A stretch of 5,371 nt of DNA from Candidatus Poribacteria bacterium. GTDB lineage: Bacteria; Poribacteria; WGA-4E; WGA-3G. The translations under genes were made by a program, and so were the position numbers. Numbering within the stretch: the stretch's first letter is position 1; every line of letters begins with the position of its first letter. Shown in pieces: positions 1 to 5,331 of this stretch. The DNA is taken from assembly GCA_009842375.1 (NCBI GenBank), contig VYFM01000475.1:1-5371 (forward strand), written 5' to 3'. Below the pieces are notes generated by a model, which was not told where the DNA came from, made no database searches, and saw only the letters and a program-made list of their open reading frames with translations.

Positions 1-106
1 CTATATCCACTAATCTACGTCAGGGCATGGCGGAAGTTACGCCTGTGGAGTCCAACTAAGACCTCAATCTGAGGCACGAGAGACGGAAACAGGAAACGCC
101 GTTTAG
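1..106 (+). pseudogene. tnpB: tnpB C-terminal remnant (RNA-guided nuclease of IS200/IS605), probably broken
   Basis: In the second frame, codons from 14 onward give STSGHGGSYACGV followed by a polar tail ending at TAG 104-106. This resembles the S-T-x-G-H-x-G...A-C-G tail common at the C-terminus of IS605-type TnpB proteins, beyond the RuvC and zinc-finger region. The same frame has TAA at 11-13 directly before this motif, where related proteins, as I recall, have Leu or Ile, so one base change (for example TTA to TAA) would explain it. Alternatively, the third frame is open from the window edge and reads ISTN up to the same point, which a two-base insertion would explain. A third reading is that the third frame is the true end (TPVESN, stop 57-59). 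No catalytic residues are in view. The family call is moderate; the claim that it is broken is tentative because the gene is cut by the window edge. Confidence 0.42.
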
Positions 107-166
107 CACAAAACTGCTAATATAAGAGCGAAGAATCCCCACGCTTTAGCGGGAGGAGTATGTCAA
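1..166 (+). mobile_element. Right end of an IS200/IS605-family element (partial, degraded)
   Basis: The last 40 bases read as the usual right end of the tnpB-bearing IS200/IS605 group: GAAGAATCCCC, a short hairpin with a TTTA loop, then GGAGTATGTCAA, with the presumed cleavage point after TCAA at 163-166. The hairpin (137-144 paired with 149-156) keeps the CGC/GCG core but has an A-G and a C-A mismatch lower in the stem, where related elements, as I remember them, have a near-perfect stem. Upstream lie a broken TnpB-like tail and more small hairpins. The left end, the bulk of tnpB and any tnpA are outside the window. These elements insert without target duplication, so no direct repeat is expected. 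Family assignment is from recalled right-end sequences, not from a search. It could be a non-autonomous derivative. Confidence 0.65.
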
Positions 167-183
167 ATGTTTGAAAAAACTAC

Positions 184-189
184 AAGGAG
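184..189 (+). promoter_or_regulatory. Ribosome binding site of the first VOC gene
   Basis: AAGGAG lies 8 nt before ATG 198. It decides the start: an in-frame TTG at 171 would add nine residues (M-K-K-L-Q-G-E-I-Q), but these would themselves encode the Shine-Dalgarno site and are absent from the conserved N-terminus M-x-N/S-P-V shared by all three paralogues. Confidence 0.85.
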
Positions 190-197
190 AAATACAA

Positions 198-554
198 ATG
201 GCAAATCCAGTCACAATTTTTGAAATAGCAGGTAAAAAAGAAGATTCATTATGTGATTTCTATGGTTCATTGTTCGGTTGGGATATAGTTCAGGACGAGG
301 ATTGCGGTAATTCTGTAAATACTGGGTCAGATCAAGGGATTCAAGGACACATTGTTCAGACAACGGAAGAAATGCCGATTACAAACCATGTAACTTTCTA
401 TATACAAGTAGATGATATTAACGCATCTGCTAAGAAAGTAGAAAGTAACGGTGGCAAGATAGTAATGGGTCCCATGCCTGTTCCAGAAGGTGAAGGTACA
501 TTCGCTATGTTTATAGATCCAAGTGGAAACTGTCTTGGTCTTTTTCAATCATAA
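198..554 (+). CDS. VOC-family (glyoxalase-like) protein, paralogue 1
   Basis: A 118-residue cytoplasmic protein with one vicinal-oxygen-chelate module (two beta-alpha-beta-beta-beta units). Signatures are N-P-V-x-x-F-E-I at 3-10, F-Y-x-x-L-F-G-W at 21-28, G-I-Q-G-H at 47-51, Y-I-Q-V-D-D at 68-73 and D-P-S-G-N-C-L-G-L at 107-115. This is the subgroup annotated as glyoxalase/bleomycin resistance/dioxygenase-like, near the SgaA/CFP30B proteins; the substrate is unknown. Of the usual metal ligands, the first is Ile7 (His in the neighbouring copy), His51 is kept, and the final Glu of classical glyoxalases is Gly114, so a complete glyoxalase I metal site is unlikely. It is first of three tandem copies, 130 bases before the next start. 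It begins 31 bp after a transposon end, so its original promoter may have been displaced. No signal peptide or membrane segment. Family call is firm; function is not known. Confidence 0.9.
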   Translation: MANPVTIFEIAGKKEDSLCDFYGSLFGWDIVQDEDCGNSVNTGSDQGIQGHIVQTTEEMPITNHVTFYIQVDDINASAKKVESNGGKIVMGPMPVPEGEGTFAMFIDPSGNCLGLFQS

Positions 555-580
555 GTAAAGATTAGTTGTCGCATCTTTAC
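555..580 (+). other. Perfect 8-bp inverted repeat immediately after the first VOC stop codon
   Basis: GTAAAGAT (555-562) and ATCTTTAC (573-580) are exact complements around a 10-base loop, starting on the first base after the TAA. No T-run follows, and only two pairs are G-C, so it is a poor intrinsic terminator. It may act as an intercistronic RNA hairpin that stabilises the upstream message or tunes expression between copies 1 and 2, or as a protein-binding palindrome. The rest of the 129-bp gap (581-683) shows nothing else I can name. Confidence 0.4.
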
Positions 581-672
581 CTGTTGATTACTTCAGCTAA
601 ATATGCAATTTCCACATATAGTTTCTTTAGCAAGGGAATATTCTCAACGATGTGCAAATGAAACAAGAAGGC

Positions 673-676
673 AGGA
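673..676 (+). promoter_or_regulatory. Ribosome binding site of the second VOC gene
   Basis: AGGA, within a purine-rich stretch from 661, sits 7 nt before ATG 684. It supports that start over the in-frame ATG at 603, which has no purine-rich sequence in front and would add 27 residues absent from both paralogues. Confidence 0.65.
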
Positions 677-683
677 AATATCA

Positions 684-1049
684 ATGGCGAGTCCTGTGGT
701 GCATTTTGAAATTGGGGCAAAGGATGTTGAAAAACTGATTAACTTTTACAGTTCAGTTTTTGAATGGGAAATTTCTCCGTTAACTGACGATTTATATATT
801 GCAGACCCAAGATCTGAGGAAGGTATAGAAGGACATCTATTTCAAATAAATAGAGAGGATGACTTTTCAAATCTGGTTCTTATTTATGTTCAGGTTGACG
901 ATATCTGGGGTTGTCTGGAACAAGCGGAGGATCTTGGTGGTAAAATAATCATACAACCCCAAGAAATTCCGGGGAATGCAAGCCACTATGCTTTATTCAA
1001 TGATCCGAGTGGTAACTCTATCGGTCTATTGCAAAAAAGGTTATCTTAA
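684..1049 (+). CDS. VOC-family (glyoxalase-like) protein, paralogue 2
   Basis: A 121-residue single-module VOC protein, aligning end to end with the copies on either side. Conserved points are S-P-V-V-H-F-E-I at 3-10, F-Y-x-x-V-F-E-W at 21-28, G-I-E-G-H at 47-51, Y-V-Q-V-D-D at 68-73 and D-P-S-G-N-S-I-G-L at 107-115, with a four-residue tail K-R-L-S after the usual end. It is the only copy with His at position 7, where VOC metalloenzymes place the first metal ligand, and it also has His51 and an additional His101. The final ligand position is Gly114 rather than Glu, as in the other copies. It may therefore be the copy closest to a metal-binding ancestor; that is inference. The D-D-F-S-N stretch at 59-63 is shared with copy 3 only. 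Start 684 is preferred over 603. It is 40 bases before copy 3 and probably cotranscribed with it. Confidence 0.9.
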   Translation: MASPVVHFEIGAKDVEKLINFYSSVFEWEISPLTDDLYIADPRSEEGIEGHLFQINREDDFSNLVLIYVQVDDIWGCLEQAEDLGGKIIIQPQEIPGNASHYALFNDPSGNSIGLLQKRLS

Positions 1050-1074
1050 CTGTAATTCTTTTCTAAATATACAT

Positions 1075-1080
1075 AAGGAG
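1075..1080 (+). promoter_or_regulatory. Ribosome binding site of the third VOC gene
   Basis: AAGGAG with a 9-nt spacer to ATG 1090. It is a strong site in the 40-bp gap after copy 2, which otherwise shows only AT-rich sequence and no terminator, consistent with cotranscription. Confidence 0.8.
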
Positions 1081-1089
1081 TAAGTCCGA

Positions 1090-1479
1090 ATGGGAAATCC
1101 AGTATTGTTTTTTGAAATAGCAGGTAAAGATGGGGAAATGTTACGAAAGTTTTATACTGACATGTTTGGTTGGACAATTCTTCCTTTTGGATGGAGTACT
1201 GCACATTTTCCTAACGATATATTAGCTATCGATCCAACACCTCCACCTTTAGAAGATGAAGGTATAAAGGGTCATATTTTTCCATTATCCGAAGACATGG
1301 ATTTCTCAAATCGAGTCTCTATATTCATACAAGTTGATGATCTTGATGAAACTCTCAATAATGTAGAAAATCTTGGTGGAAGAACGCTTGTTACTCCCCA
1401 AGTGCTTCCCGATAACATGGGTTCAATCGCTATGTTCCTTGACCCAAGCGGGAACGTTGTTGGTTTACATAAATCATAG
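1090..1479 (+). CDS. VOC-family (glyoxalase-like) protein, paralogue 3
   Basis: A 129-residue single-module VOC protein, last of the tandem trio. Signatures: N-P-V-L-F-F-E-I at 3-10, F-Y-x-x-M-F-G-W at 21-28, G-I-K-G-H at 58-62, F-I-Q-V-D-D at 79-84 and D-P-S-G-N-V-V-G-L at 118-126. It is about 11 residues longer than copy 1, nearly all in the loop between strand 2 and the G-I-x-G-H strand (about 33-56), which includes a P-T-P-P-P run. This loop lies near the ligand pocket in VOC folds, so substrate choice may differ. The first ligand position is Phe7, the second His62 is kept, and the last is Gly125. As in copy 1, a classical four-ligand metal site is not present. The gene is followed by an intrinsic terminator about 44 bases after its stop, marking the end of the unit. 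Substrate not recognisable from sequence. Confidence 0.9.
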   Translation: MGNPVLFFEIAGKDGEMLRKFYTDMFGWTILPFGWSTAHFPNDILAIDPTPPPLEDEGIKGHIFPLSEDMDFSNRVSIFIQVDDLDETLNNVENLGGRTLVTPQVLPDNMGSIAMFLDPSGNVVGLHKS

Positions 1480-1522
1480 ACACAACTTTTGACAGAACAT
1501 GTTATATCAGATAATAACTGAG

Positions 1523-1560
1523 CAGGATGGTGTAACAGTCCACTATCCTGTTTTATTATT
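1523..1560 (+). terminator. Intrinsic terminator closing the VOC unit
   Basis: A 10-bp stem CAGGATGGTG (1523-1532) / CACTATCCTG (1541-1550) with an 8-base loop is followed by TTTTATTATT. In the plus-strand RNA the seventh pair is an allowed G-U; in the minus-strand RNA the same pair is an A-C mismatch and the trailing sequence (CTCAGTTATT) is a poor U-tract. It therefore works best for the VOC genes and only weakly, if at all, for metH, which converges on it. The rest of the 98-bp gap holds a promoter-like sequence described under findings. Confidence 0.8.
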
Positions 1561-1577
1561 GTCATCTGAAACGATAT

Positions 1578-4500
1578 TTATGTAAGTATAGGTTTTAACC
1601 ACTGTTTTGCTGTATCCAAATCCATACCAGTACGTCGGGCATAATCCTTGACTTGATCCTCACCAATTCTGGCAATACTAAAATACTTAGAATCCGGATG
1701 TGAAAAATACCATCCACTCACAGATGCAGCGGGAAACATCGCGAGATTCTCAGTCAATTCAATACCAGTATTTTCTGTAGCATTTAACAGGTTAAACAAG
1801 ATACGTTTTTGGGTATGGTCTGGACATGCTGGATAACCGGGTGCTGGACGAATACCTTGATATTTCTCCGAGATCAATGCCTCATTATCAAGATTTTCGT
1901 TAGATGCATAACCCCACAGTGTTGTGCGGATATATTGATGCATGTGTTCTGCAAATGCTTCTGCCAATCGGTCTGCTAATGCTTTCGTCATGATGCTGTT
2001 ATAATCATCGTGTTCCTGTTCGAACTCTGCACAGAGGTCAGCCACCCCGATACCAGTTGTAACTGCAAATGCGCCGATATAATCGTGTAGGTTTGTTACT
2101 TTCGGTGCAATATAATCTCCGAGACTTAAGTTGGGTCTGGAAAAAGGTTGTTCAGTCTGTTGACGTAGATGATGCAACGTCGTCAATACTTTTGTCCTAC
2201 TTTCGTCAGTATAAATCTCTGTATCATCACCTACACCGTTTGCTGGGAAGATTCCTACTACAGCACGTGCACAGATTTTATTCCTTTCTATGATCTTGTT
2301 TAACAGAGATTTTGCATCATTAAGGAGCTCGCGCGTCTTTGTTCCCATTTCTGGATGATCTAATATATTTGGATATTTACCTGTCAATCCCCATGTAATG
2401 AAAAAAGGTGTCCAATCAATGTAGTCAACAAGTTTTGACAAGGGATAATCGTCAAAGACCTGAACGCCAGTCATGTTAGGTTTAGGAGGTAGGTAGTTAT
2501 TCCAGTCTGCCATGAATTTTCTCTGTTGAGCAACATCATAGGTTAATAGTTTTGATTGTTTTGTGCTTTTTGATCGACGTTCACGGATCTCTTCATATTC
2601 CTCGCGTGTTTGTTCTATGATTTGATGTTGGATTTCATCGTTCATCAGGTTACTAACAACACCGACACTACGAGAAGCGTCTTTGACATGTATCGTAGGT
2701 CCATTATATGCTGGTTCAATCTGAATAGCAGTATGTACCTTGGATGTTGTCGCGCCGCCGATTAAAAGTGGAATTTTGAAGCCTTCACGTTCCATCTCTT
2801 CAGCAACGTGTACCATCTCATCTAAGGATGGAGTAATGAGACCGCTCAATCCTATCATATCAGCGTTTTCTTTCCGTGCTGTTATTAAAATATCTTCTGC
2901 AGGAACCATCACCCCGAGGTCTACTACCTCATAATTATTACATCCTAATACTACTCCGACTATATTTTTTCCAATATCATGTACGTCTCCTTTAACTGTC
3001 GCCATTACAATCTTACCTCTGGATTGAATAGCACCATCAATTTGTTCTTTTTCTATAAACGGAATAAGATGTGCAACAGCCTTTTTCATCACTTGTGCGC
3101 TTTTAATTACTTGTGGAAGGAACATTTTTCCGTCTCCAAATAGATCTCCGACCCGATCCATGCCATCCATTAATGGACCTTCTATTACTTCTATTGGACG
3201 TTCGTAGTTGAGCCGTGCTTTTTCCGTGTCCTCTTCAATATATTGGATTATTCCTTCAACAAGAGCATGGCTGATTCGTTGTTCAACCGGTAATTTCCTC
3301 CATTCCTTGTCTACAATCTTCTTTTTTCTTTTACCATGTATAGTATTAGCAAGTTCAAGGAGTTGATCTGTAGCATCATTGTGTCGATTGAATAGGACAT
3401 CTTCAACTGCTTCTAATAGTGTTTTGGGTATATCATCATAGACAGCGAGTTGTCCGGCATTGACAATTCCCATATCCATTCCCGCGTTAATAGTATGGTA
3501 TAGAAATGCAGCATGCATAGCCTCTCGAACAGTATCGTTGCCACGGAACGCAAAAGAAATATTACTTACACCGCCACTGACTAACGCATATTCACATGTT
3601 GACTTAATCTCTTTACAAGATTGTATAAAAGCCAATGCATATTCATTGTGTTCTTCGATTCCTGTAGCGACAGCAAAGATGTTTGGATCAAAGATAATAT
3701 CCTCTGGTGGAAATCCAATTTTTTCCGTTAGGAGTTTGTAAGCCCTTTGACAGATCTCTACTTTTCGGTCATGAGTATCGGCTTGTCCTTTTTCGTCAAA
3801 TGCCATGACGATTACAGCTGCACCGTATTTTCTAATAAGGTGTGCCTTTTCTAAAAAATCCTCTTCTCCCTCTTTAAGACTTATTGAATTGACTATTCCT
3901 TTACCTTGTATGCATTCTAATCCTGCTTCAATTACTTCCCACTTACTGGAATCTACCATGATAGGCACGCGACTGATATCTGGCTCAGCAGCGATTAGAT
4001 TTATGAACTTGACCATTGCGGCTTTTGCATCTAATAGACCTTCATCCATGTTAATATCTATAAGTTGTGCGCCGTTTTCCACCTGATCGCGGGCAACTTC
4101 CAATGCGGTTTCATAATCCTCATTTTTGATAAGTGTGGCAAATCGACGTGAACCCGAAACATTAGTTCGTTCACCTACGTTAACAAACAGAGAGTCTGGT
4201 GTAATATTGAAAGACTCCAAACCGCTAAGACGGCAAGCACGTTCTTGTGGTTCAGGTTGTCGTGGAGGATATTCTGCTGCAATCTTCGCAATTGTTTCTA
4301 TATGTTCGGGTTGGCTACCACAACAACCACCAACGATATTAACAAAGCCGTTCTGTGCAAATTCGTGCATCCAATTTCCCATTTCTTCTGGTGTCTGTGT
4401 GTAATGTCCAAGTTCATCTGGAAGTCCGGCATTTGGGTAACAGATAATAGGTATGTCAGCAAGTTTTGCCATTTCTGCTAAATAGGGTCGTATCTGTTGT

Positions 4501-5252
4501 GAACCGAATCCGCAATTTAATCCTACAGCGAGAAGGTTTGCATGACGAACGGAGTTCCAAAATGCTTCAACTGTCTGTCCAGAGAGATTCCGTCCTCCTC
4601 CTCCGCTTCTATCAGAAGATACGATGATGGGAATTTCTATTCCTCGTGTTTCAGAAAGGGTTTGAATTGCAAAGAGAGCTGCCTTACAATTAAGGGTATC
4701 CATGACAGTTTCCACAAGGAGAAAATCAACACCACCATCGATCAGACCTTCCGCTTGTGTTGTGTATGCTGATACAAGTTGTGAAAATGTGATATTTCTA
4801 TATCCAGGATCGTTAACATTCGGTGAGATAGAACAACTGCGATTGGTGGGTCCCATACTACCTGCGACAAAGCGTGGCTTATCTTCTGATGTCCATTTGT
4901 TCGCCACTTCACGCGCTAATAATGCTGCTGCATGGTTGACTTGATATGCATGTTCCTGCATTTGATAATCTGCCATTGAAACAGATGTGCTATTAAAAGT
5001 ATTTGTCTCTATGATATCTGCACCTGCCTGACAGTAATTGGAATGTATTTCGCGTATTATGTCAGGTTGTGTGATTGAAAGTAGGTCATTAAAACCTTTG
5101 AGTTCAGATGCGTGATTGGCAAACTGATCACCACGAAAATCATCTTCATTAAGCCTATAGGTCTGTATAAGAGAACCCATTGCCCCGTCAAGGATCAAAA
5201 TATGTTCATTTAGTTTTACTTTTAAGAGATTTATACGTTCAGAATTAACCAT
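1578..5252 (-). CDS. metH: Cobalamin-dependent methionine synthase (5-methyltetrahydrofolate--homocysteine methyltransferase)
   Basis: Cytoplasmic enzyme that moves a methyl group from methyltetrahydrofolate to cob(I)alamin and then to homocysteine, giving methionine and tetrahydrofolate (EC 2.1.1.13). At 1224 aa it is full length (E. coli 1227). Modules: homocysteine domain about 1-330 with zinc ligands Cys247, Cys310 and Cys311 (V-G-G-C-C-G); folate (pterin-binding) domain about 352-625 with N-V-G-E-R-T-N-V at 358-365; cobalamin cap about 650-740 with Phe705 and Leu712; cobalamin domain about 746-880 with D-V-H-D-I-G at 756-761 (His758 is the cobalt ligand, with Asp756 and Ser809 as its relay); AdoMet reactivation domain about 905-1224 with Asp946, R-P-A-P-G-Y at 1135-1140 and Tyr1190. 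All catalytic residues are present. Odd point: residues 213-220 of the homocysteine domain read S-D-R-S-G-G-G-G instead of the usual G-T-I-T-D-A-S-G. ATG 5252 has GGAG five bases upstream. Monocistronic as far as seen. Confidence 0.98.
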   Translation of the reverse strand: MVNSERINLLKVKLNEHILILDGAMGSLIQTYRLNEDDFRGDQFANHASELKGFNDLLSITQPDIIREIHSNYCQAGADIIETNTFNSTSVSMADYQMQEHAYQVNHAAALLAREVANKWTSEDKPRFVAGSMGPTNRSCSISPNVNDPGYRNITFSQLVSAYTTQAEGLIDGGVDFLLVETVMDTLNCKAALFAIQTLSETRGIEIPIIVSSDRSGGGGRNLSGQTVEAFWNSVRHANLLAVGLNCGFGSQQIRPYLAEMAKLADIPIICYPNAGLPDELGHYTQTPEEMGNWMHEFAQNGFVNIVGGCCGSQPEHIETIAKIAAEYPPRQPEPQERACRLSGLESFNITPDSLFVNVGERTNVSGSRRFATLIKNEDYETALEVARDQVENGAQLIDINMDEGLLDAKAAMVKFINLIAAEPDISRVPIMVDSSKWEVIEAGLECIQGKGIVNSISLKEGEEDFLEKAHLIRKYGAAVIVMAFDEKGQADTHDRKVEICQRAYKLLTEKIGFPPEDIIFDPNIFAVATGIEEHNEYALAFIQSCKEIKSTCEYALVSGGVSNISFAFRGNDTVREAMHAAFLYHTINAGMDMGIVNAGQLAVYDDIPKTLLEAVEDVLFNRHNDATDQLLELANTIHGKRKKKIVDKEWRKLPVEQRISHALVEGIIQYIEEDTEKARLNYERPIEVIEGPLMDGMDRVGDLFGDGKMFLPQVIKSAQVMKKAVAHLIPFIEKEQIDGAIQSRGKIVMATVKGDVHDIGKNIVGVVLGCNNYEVVDLGVMVPAEDILITARKENADMIGLSGLITPSLDEMVHVAEEMEREGFKIPLLIGGATTSKVHTAIQIEPAYNGPTIHVKDASRSVGVVSNLMNDEIQHQIIEQTREEYEEIRERRSKSTKQSKLLTYDVAQQRKFMADWNNYLPPKPNMTGVQVFDDYPLSKLVDYIDWTPFFITWGLTGKYPNILDHPEMGTKTRELLNDAKSLLNKIIERNKICARAVVGIFPANGVGDDTEIYTDESRTKVLTTLHHLRQQTEQPFSRPNLSLGDYIAPKVTNLHDYIGAFAVTTGIGVADLCAEFEQEHDDYNSIMTKALADRLAEAFAEHMHQYIRTTLWGYASNENLDNEALISEKYQGIRPAPGYPACPDHTQKRILFNLLNATENTGIELTENLAMFPAASVSGWYFSHPDSKYFSIARIGEDQVKDYARRTGMDLDTAKQWLKPILT

Positions 5253-5257
5253 ATTTT

Positions 5258-5261
5258 CTCC
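5258..5261 (-). promoter_or_regulatory. Ribosome binding site of metH
   Basis: On the minus strand GGAG is followed by five bases (AAAAT) and ATG 5252. The spacer is slightly short but usable, and the start gives an N-terminus of the same length as E. coli MetH. Confidence 0.7.
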
Positions 5262-5288
5262 ACATTTGTCATATATTATGCCCTATAT

Positions 5289-5317
5289 ATTATACTACTT
5301 GAGAGTCTATATGTCCA
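5289..5317 (-). promoter_or_regulatory. Sigma70-type promoter of metH
   Basis: Read on the minus strand: TGGACA (5317-5312), a 17-base spacer, and a perfect TATAAT (5294-5289). Five of six and six of six consensus bases with optimal spacing make this a strong candidate. Transcription would start near 5282 in a GGG, giving a leader of about 30 nt before ATG 5252. That leader has no room for a cobalamin or SAM riboswitch. Confidence 0.65.
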
Positions 5318-5331
5318 TTTGATTTCAAATG
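5316..5331. promoter_or_regulatory. Palindrome overlapping the metH -35 box (candidate operator)
   Basis: CATTTGA (5316-5322) and TCAAATG (5325-5331) are exact inverted repeats separated by TT, a 16-bp near-perfect dyad. It begins within the -35 hexamer and extends upstream of it, a position suited to a dimeric regulator. It does not match the MetJ box (AGACGTCT) and I cannot name a binding protein. The remaining sequence to the window edge (5332-5371) shows no gene. Confidence 0.4.

Larger units (their letters stand above)
1..186 (+). ncRNA. Candidate omega RNA (reRNA) scaffold plus guide at the transposon right end
   Basis: In IS200/IS605 elements the guide RNA of TnpB overlaps the 3' end of tnpB and runs across the right end, so its scaffold stops at the element boundary and its guide is the flanking DNA. 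Here four small hairpins occur in series: GGCG/CGCC (29-32 with 40-43), CCTCA/TGAGG with a three-base loop (62-66 with 70-74), TTAGCA/TGCTAA with a six-base loop (103-108 with 115-120), and the imperfect terminal hairpin (137-156). The scaffold would end at 166 and a 16-20 nt guide would start at 167. That guide matches the leader of the first VOC gene and covers its ribosome binding site. The 5' end of the RNA is probably outside or near the window edge. Whether it is still made is unknown. Confidence 0.45.

Noticed and set aside
171..197. TTG start at 171 for the first VOC protein
   Set aside because: The added residues encode the ribosome binding site itself and do not align with the paralogues.
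171..198. TTGAAA at 171-176 with TACAAA at 193-198 as a promoter for the first VOC gene
   Set aside because: It would start RNA inside the coding region, after the ATG at 198.
327..548. Minus-strand open frame opposite VOC copy 1
   Set aside because: Composition-driven shadow of a well-conserved gene; no ribosome site or recognisable domain.
1496..1503. AACATGTT palindrome between the convergent genes
   Set aside because: An 8-bp dyad in AT-rich DNA is expected by chance and has no promoter context beyond the weak one already listed.
1272..1565. Minus-strand open frame across the end of VOC copy 3 and the terminator
   Set aside because: It runs through the hairpin and the antisense of conserved VOC motifs; no family similarity seen.
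2069..4944. Several plus-strand open frames of 64-93 codons antisense to metH
   Set aside because: All lie opposite highly conserved MetH modules and look like random translations without start signals.
198..5252. Functional coupling of the VOC trio to methionine synthesis
   Set aside because: The genes converge, have separate promoters and a terminator between them, and VOC proteins of this type have no established role in the MetH cycle; adjacency alone is not evidence.
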